Positions 57,772 to 64,000 of a DNA stretch of 64,000 nucleotides are shown here, piece by piece. Numbering within the stretch: position 1 is the first letter of the stretch; every line of letters starts with the position of its first letter. A program made the translations under genes and the position numbers. The notes beneath the pieces were generated by a model that saw only the letters and a program-made list of their open reading frames with translations, searched no databases and was not told the DNA's origin. This DNA comes from Sordaria brevicollis (Eukaryota; Ascomycota; Sordariomycetes; Sordariales; Sordariaceae): contig JAUTDP010000018.1 of assembly GCA_033439795.1 (NCBI GenBank), positions 1 through 64,000 on the forward strand, in the 5' to 3' direction.

Positions 57772-59155
57772 TCTCAGTCTTGGGGTTCAGACATTTATGG
57801 ACTTGGATATCAAAGGGGAAAGAGGGCGAAAGGTCGCGCTTCAAGCGACTATGAGCGCAAGCAAGCTACATAAACTTGATGTAAGTAAAGAGTCTGTATG
57901 TGCGGGGAATCATTTTCCTACACAGAAGGTTCTAGCCGTTGATTTCTCTACAGCAACATCCGAACCTCGAGTCTCTTCTTCCTCGAACGAGCGGGTACAC
58001 TTGACAGACGAGGACCCTAGGGCTGTTCTCGCGGCTACGTACTGGTATGGTAGGTTCAGAGAGACCTTACCCAACCACGTGCTTACACCCTGAACCCTCA
58101 TCATCCTTGAACCATTGCCCTGTGGCTGCAGGAGAACATGGGAGGCTAGGACGAGACAGGGAAATGAGTGGCCGTGATTAGCGTTCCCATCATCACCCCG
58201 CAGCTCTGTGCAGGACCTGAGGATGTTGGGTAACATTAATCAGCAAATTGGCAATTCGAGGCCGGCTAAGCCGCAATCTGGACCCCGAAGAGCGCGTATA
58301 CTCGGCAGAAAGACCGCTGGTGATTGGGACACCGCAATGCCATTTCACGCCTCGGTCTCCTTTCAAAGCTGGTGGGTTGAATGGTAGGACAAGGCTCTGA
58401 TGTTTAGGCTTCCACACGCGCGTCACAAAGAAGTCTTGCGATGTTTGTCGTGGGTCCAGCTCGTTCTCAATCTCACCATGTTTTCTGAACTCATGGGGAA
58501 GGAGCATTGAATGCCTTGATGGTTTTTTTCTTTAATCGAGCACTCAACCACACTTGGAAAGAATCGCTCCACCTGGAGTCTCCGATACCCACCTGCCATT
58601 TTCGGGCCTTAGATATAGGGAAGGCACACTTGAGTTACACTCCAGGCACTTTGAGGAAAGATCTATTGTTCTCTCATCAGGTTCACTGTGGTTCTTTCCG
58701 GTTCAAATCCAAGTATCCGATGTCAGACCGGGTTGAAGAAAGCACGCTAGTTTGCCCATGACGGTCCTTCCTTTTCTGTGAAAGGCACGATAGTGGGCGT
58801 TGCATTGGGTCCTCTCTGATCGAGTCTCTCGCAACTCCGACGGCGACAGCATCTCCTCAGTGGCATCTCCTGCATTCCATTCGCAGGAGTACAACCAAAC
58901 TGGGAGTCAAACCGGCACAGGCATCCAATTTCAACCCCACACGATGCCAAACCCTGTGAGCACCCGGAACTTCCCCCCATCGTCTTTCACTGCTGCTCGG
59001 CGAACACAGATCCGAACTCTGAGAACTGACACTCGCACATCTTCAAATAGTTCAGACGCTTCAGTCACCGTAGGCATAGCGAGGAGGACAGACATCAACA
59101 GCCCGAAAACGAAAGAGAGCGAAGGTCGTCGGATCCCCATCCATCCCGGGCACGT
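57772..59155. promoter_or_regulatory. divergent promoter region; may contain the NLR 5' exon
   Basis: This lies between the kinase and the NLR gene. A frame with an ATG at 58944 (MPNPVSTRNFPPSSFT) runs to 59249 and could encode the Ser/Thr/Arg-rich N-terminus of the NLR if joined by an intron. The rest is without features. Confidence 0.35.
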
Positions 59156-62100
59156 TTGCCGTCGTTATCGTCATGGCGTCTGCCAGGCAGTTCAACCGGT
59201 GCCAGCGCCGTCAGCAGGACAACTTCTACCCTGGATACCCAGACGATAACACATTCAAGGACCATTCGCAGCCCCAAGTCTGTTCCTTCGTATCGGAGCC
59301 CCTCCCCAAGGCCGGATGGGCTGGGCCTTCACGTACTGCACCAGCCCGAATCTCCCACTCACGATCTCATCTTTGTGCACGGGCTAGGGGGTCACAGCCA
59401 GTTGACCTGGTCCAAAAATCACAACGTGGACTTGTTCTGGCCCGAACTATGGCTGCCAGAGGATCCTGACGTTGGTCGTGCTCGCATTTTCACCTACGGC
59501 TATGACGCGAACTATCTCGGTGGGGCCAAGAATATCAACAACATCACAAACTTTGCCAAAGATCTTTTGTTCCAAATGCGGTATGGCAAAGACAGAGATG
59601 GACAAGATTTTGATATCGGCCAGAACCCTCTTACCTTCGTCGTACACAGCATGGGAGGCCTGGTCGTCAAGAAGGCCTATCTGATGGGTTTCCATGACGA
59701 GAATTACAAGGACATCATTGCCGCTGTTTCAGCCATCATCTTCCTTTCCACTCCCCATCGCGGTACAAACCTAGCGGAAACACTCAACAACTTGCTACAA
59801 TACTCCTTCCAGGCACAGAAAAAATTCATCTCGGATCTTGCAAAGAATTCGCCCGCAATCGAGGATATCAATGAACAATTCCGTCATGTCGCCCCAAAGC
59901 TCTCCATCTACTCGTTCTACGAGACGTTGGAGACCTCCATTGGACCCAAGAAGGTTATGGTACTGGAGAAGGACTCATCAGTCATGGGCTATCCATCAGA
60001 GATTTCGAAACCTTTGACAGCGGACCATCATGATGTTTGCAAGTATTCCAGCCGAGATGATCACAATTACAAGAGTGTTGTGAGCGCCATTAAGTCACTT
60101 GTCAAACTGTTCCGATCCAAGGCCACTAACTCCGGATACACGTTCGCCAACGTCCAGGAGCTTTTTCAGGCCACTATTACTTATGACAGCGACTTGATCG
60201 GGCTCCGCAATGATTGGGCACGTGGGACTTGTCAGTGGCTTCTTGAAATGCCGGATGTTATTTCATGGCTAGGCCATAATCCGTCTGCTGGACCCCATGT
60301 CTTATGGTATACCGCACCTCCTGGAAGCGGAAAGACCATGCTGTCGGCCTTCATCATCGACCATCTTCTGAACTCTCACCAGCCTTGCCAGTACTTCATT
60401 TTCCGGCATTCAATTCTTGACAAACGGTCCATCTTCGGTTGTCTCCGCGCCCTTGCATACCAGCTTGCTCGAGATATTCCAGCCTTTCGAGATTCATTGC
60501 TTCACTCATCCGCAGAGAGCCTGGGGCTCAGATCGAATGACCCCCTCCTCTTGTGGCAGAAGGTGTTTGAGAACATACTGCTCAAACAGGCGTTGGACAG
60601 TCCATTGTACTGGATCATCGATGGGATAGACGAAAGTGATTCTGCGGAAAAGCTCTTGGAGTTCCTAAGGAGTTTGGCCACAGAGACACCCTTGCCTATC
60701 AATATCATGGTGCTCAGCCGGGTTACCAATACTATTGCACTGGCATTCGACCGACTTTCCCAAGATATCCCCGTCTCTCGCGTGCATGTTACGGGCGGTG
60801 AAAGATCAAGACACGATATAGAGGTCTTTGTTGCGACCGAAATGCGTCATGTCGGTGGCAGTGCAACGTTTAAAGAGAGTCTTGCCAACAAGATTGTCAC
60901 ACGCGCGAGTGGGAACTTCCTTTGGGCGAAGCTTGTTCTTGACGAGATCAGCCAATGTGATACGGAGGATGATATTGAAGAAGCACTTGCAGCAATCCCT
61001 GATGCCATGTTCGCCCTTTACGACAGGATGGAACGGAACCTGACAGGTTCAACCAGAAAGTCGAAAACACCACTTATCAGGAGACTTCTAGAATGGGTGA
61101 TCTGCGCGCAGAGACCACTGAGCCTCGTGGAGCTCTCAACAGCCCTCGCTCCGGAACGGTTTCTGGATCTGAGGAAAACTATCAGAGAAACATGTGGCCA
61201 GTTCATTCAGGTTGATGATTCCGACAATGTATCCATTTTGCATCATACGGCGCGAGAATATTTGACACAGTCACGTCAAAGTGAGCTCTTTGTTGACACA
61301 AAGAATGCCCACGAAAAACTGTTCAAGAAGTGCCTCCAAACCTTACAGCAAGGAGACCTTCGGTGGCGATTGGTACAGAATGACAGCGGGTTGCAGTCTA
61401 CCGAGCCCTTCATCTTTTACGCAGCTCTCAACTGGTCTTATCACCTTCGACATAGCAAGCTGACTGCTGCGGGTACGGTTGATGACGTTGTGGGTTTTCT
61501 GAAAAGTCCGGGGGTTCTAACATGGATTCATGTCTTGGCTCACCTACAGAGGCTCGAGATCATGGTCAAAGCTTCCAAGGTTCTGACAAGCTATGTGTCC
61601 ATCCTAAAGAAGCAAAATGAGTCCAAGAATCCTATGCACCATCGACTCCTTGACATCGATCTGATCAATGAGTGGTCAGTTGATCTACTGAAGATTATCG
61701 GCAAGTTTGGAAGAAGTCTTCTAACTGTACCAGAGTTGGCTTACGAAGTCATTCCTGCGCTATGCCCTCCTCTGAGCGCAACTCATAAATATTTCCACGA
61801 CCCAAAGCGTACTTCCATGAGGGTACTGGGACAAGCAGATACAGGATGGAACGACAATCTTGGTCGCTTAGCCCTCCCCAATCGGGCGCAAGGAAGTTCC
61901 ATTGCTTGCGCTTCCAAGCATATTGCCGTCCTGTCTTCTGACCGCAAGGTTTATGTGTGGAACTCAAAAAGTTTCATACAAGTTGTCGTCATATCTCTGG
62001 ATGAGCATACCACAGCAATTGCCTTGAGCGAAAATGGAGAAAAGCTGGCTACATATGGCTGGAAGACGACTAGGATCTGGTCTCTTCCGTCTGGCACATT

Positions 62101-63979
62101 ACTCGCAGCCACAGACACCCCCGAAGATACAAGAGCCAAGTCCCTTGTCTTTGCCGATAAGGACCAGAAGCTACTGGTAGCGGGGGATGACAATCTTGTA
62201 CGGCACATTGAGTGCGGAAACTTCGGGCATGGCTGGGAAGTCCTCAGCTCGGCACCGCTGAAAGACACCGGAGTGGAAGGAGCTATCATCACCTCTCCCA
62301 GATTCGCGGCTTTCAGCCCAGACAGAACGCAGGTAGCAGTGTCATACCGCAGTGCACCCCTTGCGGTCTGGAGATTGTATGATGGAAGATGCATGGGAAT
62401 ATGCAAAAGAACACCACCTGTCGGTACCAGCGGCAATGCCTCACGTCCGTCCAAGAGCTGGAATTCTGTTGATCGCTTTGTGTGGAATCCCGTCACAGGC
62501 CACGTCGTTGGAGTCTACAAAGATGGGTGTGTTTTCAAGTGGCATCCTCTAATGGGTGAGCCGGTTGAGGTACAGAAGGCTGCGGATGAGATTGCTATAA
62601 GCCCAGATGGGAAGCTGTTTGCGACTAGTACCAGCAAAGGCACCATTTACATCTGGAGCTTTCATCATTTCTCGGTCCTTTACGAGCTTTCATCAACAGA
62701 GGTCGTCACTCAGCTCATGTTCAGCCCAGATAGCCGCCGTTTCTACGATCTTCGTTGGGGGTCAGTCAACGCCTGGGAGCCAAACATCCTCACCCGATTT
62801 CTGGACCATGACGAACAGTATACGAGCGATTCGAACAGCGAGGACGCCTCTTCAACCTTGTTTGACAAGGTCTCTCTGAGTTTCAACTCGCGATCCACAC
62901 CCGTTACCACTTTTGCGCCCTCACGAGATGGGAAGGCCTACTGCGTTGGCTACAAGAATGGTCAGGTCTTGTTGTTCGGCAGTGGTGATCAGGATGGGAT
63001 CGAAGTTGCAAGCCCTGATGACTACGCTCAAGTAGTTCATATTAGATGGAGTCAAGATGGCCGCAACATCGCCATTGTTGATGCAGACAGTACCATCCAC
63101 GTCAGGTCTGTTGACACGGGCAGTGTTTTATTTGCATCGGCCCCACATAATCTACCAGTTGACCTTGACACCTTCAAAGCAAGCGATACCCTCTTCAACC
63201 ACGACTCTCGGCTTATTCTGGTATCGACGGATGAAACGGCATACGTATGCTCTGTCGCTGACAGCAAACTCCAAGCAAGCATTAAGCTCGAGAATGGAAG
63301 TGACTGCAAATGGGTTCGCCATCCGCGGAGACATGATGCAGTCCTGAGAGTTGGGCCTCAGTGTTGTTGGGTACACGACTGGGAAACACTCGAGCTGCTA
63401 TCAACACTGGTCTACCTTCAAGACGATGATAGAGTGGATCGTAGACCTTCGGCCTCGTCATTACCGCTGAAGGACACTGTAACAACTCCACGAGCTTCAT
63501 CTACCTCTCAAGTTGCCTGCGCCTTTCTTTCCCAGGACGAAGATTACATCCTAATTCACGTACGAGACGAGGGTGAACGGACTAGAGGACATGATATTAT
63601 CCTTATTGCGGTCGACGCACTTGGAACGGGAACATTGATTGCTCCAAAGCGGCATCTCGTCAAGGTACGGCATGTACACCAAAGTGTCGTCAAGGAGATA
63701 TCATCGCCTCTCGGTGTCTTGCCGGGGGGAAGATTTGTGGTAATTGATCATGACCTGTGGATTCGGGTTTACGCACTTGACTCAGTGTTTCACGCTGACG
63801 AACTGGCTATGAGTCGGTTTGACCGGCCATATCAAATTCCACGAGACTGGGCTGGGAACATCAGTGCTGGCCATTGTCAACTTGCAAAGGACTTCACTCT
63901 GTTTTGGCCTAAGGATGAACAGGTCGTCCTCATTCAGTACGACCTGGACGAGATTGGGATGCTCTCTGTTTCAGGTTAA
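59156..63979 (+). CDS. NOD-like receptor: SesB-like hydrolase, NACHT, beta-propeller repeats
   Basis: A continuous frame of about 1,600 codons ends at 63979. Domain order: an alpha/beta-hydrolase of the SesB type (DLIFVHGLGGHSQLTW near residue 72, nucleophile elbow VVHSMGGLVVK near 162, STPHRG, a late His in DHHDV); a NACHT NTPase (Walker A YTAPPGSGKTML near 387, Walker B LYWIIDGIDES near 485, helical extension); a helical middle; and from about residue 900 a degenerate WD40-like propeller (KVYVWNSKSF, TRIWSLPSG, IAISPDGKLFATSTSKGTIYIW). Fungal proteins of this architecture include heterokaryon-incompatibility and immune-type sensors, where the N-terminal domain is the effector. The repeats are diverged, not the near-identical kind seen in HET-E. 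The frame has no ATG before the hydrolase domain; the start must come from an upstream exon (perhaps the ATG at 58944) or a frameshift. Confidence 0.88.
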   Translation: MPSLSSWRLPGSSTGASAVSRTTSTLDTQTITHSRTIRSPKSVPSYRSPSPRPDGLGLHVLHQPESPTHDLIFVHGLGGHSQLTWSKNHNVDLFWPELWLPEDPDVGRARIFTYGYDANYLGGAKNINNITNFAKDLLFQMRYGKDRDGQDFDIGQNPLTFVVHSMGGLVVKKAYLMGFHDENYKDIIAAVSAIIFLSTPHRGTNLAETLNNLLQYSFQAQKKFISDLAKNSPAIEDINEQFRHVAPKLSIYSFYETLETSIGPKKVMVLEKDSSVMGYPSEISKPLTADHHDVCKYSSRDDHNYKSVVSAIKSLVKLFRSKATNSGYTFANVQELFQATITYDSDLIGLRNDWARGTCQWLLEMPDVISWLGHNPSAGPHVLWYTAPPGSGKTMLSAFIIDHLLNSHQPCQYFIFRHSILDKRSIFGCLRALAYQLARDIPAFRDSLLHSSAESLGLRSNDPLLLWQKVFENILLKQALDSPLYWIIDGIDESDSAEKLLEFLRSLATETPLPINIMVLSRVTNTIALAFDRLSQDIPVSRVHVTGGERSRHDIEVFVATEMRHVGGSATFKESLANKIVTRASGNFLWAKLVLDEISQCDTEDDIEEALAAIPDAMFALYDRMERNLTGSTRKSKTPLIRRLLEWVICAQRPLSLVELSTALAPERFLDLRKTIRETCGQFIQVDDSDNVSILHHTAREYLTQSRQSELFVDTKNAHEKLFKKCLQTLQQGDLRWRLVQNDSGLQSTEPFIFYAALNWSYHLRHSKLTAAGTVDDVVGFLKSPGVLTWIHVLAHLQRLEIMVKASKVLTSYVSILKKQNESKNPMHHRLLDIDLINEWSVDLLKIIGKFGRSLLTVPELAYEVIPALCPPLSATHKYFHDPKRTSMRVLGQADTGWNDNLGRLALPNRAQGSSIACASKHIAVLSSDRKVYVWNSKSFIQVVVISLDEHTTAIALSENGEKLATYGWKTTRIWSLPSGTLLAATDTPEDTRAKSLVFADKDQKLLVAGDDNLVRHIECGNFGHGWEVLSSAPLKDTGVEGAIITSPRFAAFSPDRTQVAVSYRSAPLAVWRLYDGRCMGICKRTPPVGTSGNASRPSKSWNSVDRFVWNPVTGHVVGVYKDGCVFKWHPLMGEPVEVQKAADEIAISPDGKLFATSTSKGTIYIWSFHHFSVLYELSSTEVVTQLMFSPDSRRFYDLRWGSVNAWEPNILTRFLDHDEQYTSDSNSEDASSTLFDKVSLSFNSRSTPVTTFAPSRDGKAYCVGYKNGQVLLFGSGDQDGIEVASPDDYAQVVHIRWSQDGRNIAIVDADSTIHVRSVDTGSVLFASAPHNLPVDLDTFKASDTLFNHDSRLILVSTDETAYVCSVADSKLQASIKLENGSDCKWVRHPRRHDAVLRVGPQCCWVHDWETLELLSTLVYLQDDDRVDRRPSASSLPLKDTVTTPRASSTSQVACAFLSQDEDYILIHVRDEGERTRGHDIILIAVDALGTGTLIAPKRHLVKVRHVHQSVVKEISSPLGVLPGGRFVVIDHDLWIRVYALDSVFHADELAMSRFDRPYQIPRDWAGNISAGHCQLAKDFTLFWPKDEQVVLIQYDLDEIGMLSVSG

Positions 63980-64000
63980 CGGTCCATGGAAGTCTTGGTT

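Noticed and set aside
1..64000. CRISPR arrays, rRNA genes, telomere repeats
   Set aside because: No regularly spaced direct repeats of CRISPR type, no 5S or 18S-like sequence and no TTAGGG arrays were seen. The minisatellites have no unique spacers.

Overview
The window looks like a chromosome arm segment of a filamentous ascomycete, most likely a Sordariomycete. The genes are separated by about 0.5-2 kb, are GC-rich, and carry short GT-AG introns (about 50-190 bp) with GTAAGT/GTATGT-type donors. Two blocks (1-5.86 kb and 36.04-38.43 kb) are extremely AT-rich, almost devoid of CpA/TpG and full of stops. That is the signature of repeat-induced point mutation (RIP).

Layout. (1) 1-5860: RIP-mutated repeat DNA, not classifiable by eye. 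(2) 6.1-7.2 kb: a 3-dehydroshikimate dehydratase-type TIM-barrel enzyme. (3) 7.5-17.8 kb: an accessory block of small lineage-specific genes, decayed gene pieces and repeats. (4) 18.8-35.5 kb: a more conventional stretch: GAR transformylase (purine synthesis), a fungal multi-pass membrane protein, a DUF1917/Bles03-like protein, a rhodopsin-domain 7TM protein, a 975-aa unknown protein, a GA4-desaturase/AsaB-like putative dioxygenase and a TmpA-like membrane flavoprotein. (5) 36.0-38.4 kb: a RIP-killed pogo/Fot1-type DNA transposon with perfect 25-bp terminal inverted repeats and a TA target duplication. (6) 40.3-50.1 kb: a second accessory block with a degenerate AMP-dependent ligase, another lineage-specific coiled-coil gene, a broken gene, tRNA-Ser(AGA), a small zinc-finger-like gene and a 79-bp minisatellite. 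(7) 53.0-64.0 kb: a secreted GH43 glycosidase, a DHA1-type MFS exporter, a fructosamine-kinase-like protein and a 1,600-residue NOD-like receptor (SesB-like hydrolase, NACHT, beta-propeller repeats).

The most interesting new observation is a paralogous family shared by the two accessory blocks (10.9-11.6, 12.5-13.4 and 43.4-44.9 kb, a truncated copy at 14.7 kb, and possibly 7.6-8.8 kb). Members have a roughly 70-residue N-terminal domain ending in a W-[RN]-[KR]-Y motif. A phase-1 intron follows this motif at the identical place, and then comes a long coiled coil. I do not recognise this domain. Its architecture (a small conserved module plus a variable coiled coil, in a decaying repeat-rich setting) suggests a fast-turnover accessory family, but no function can be assigned from sequence alone. 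Exon boundaries were worked out by hand from splice sites and phase and could be off by a base or so.
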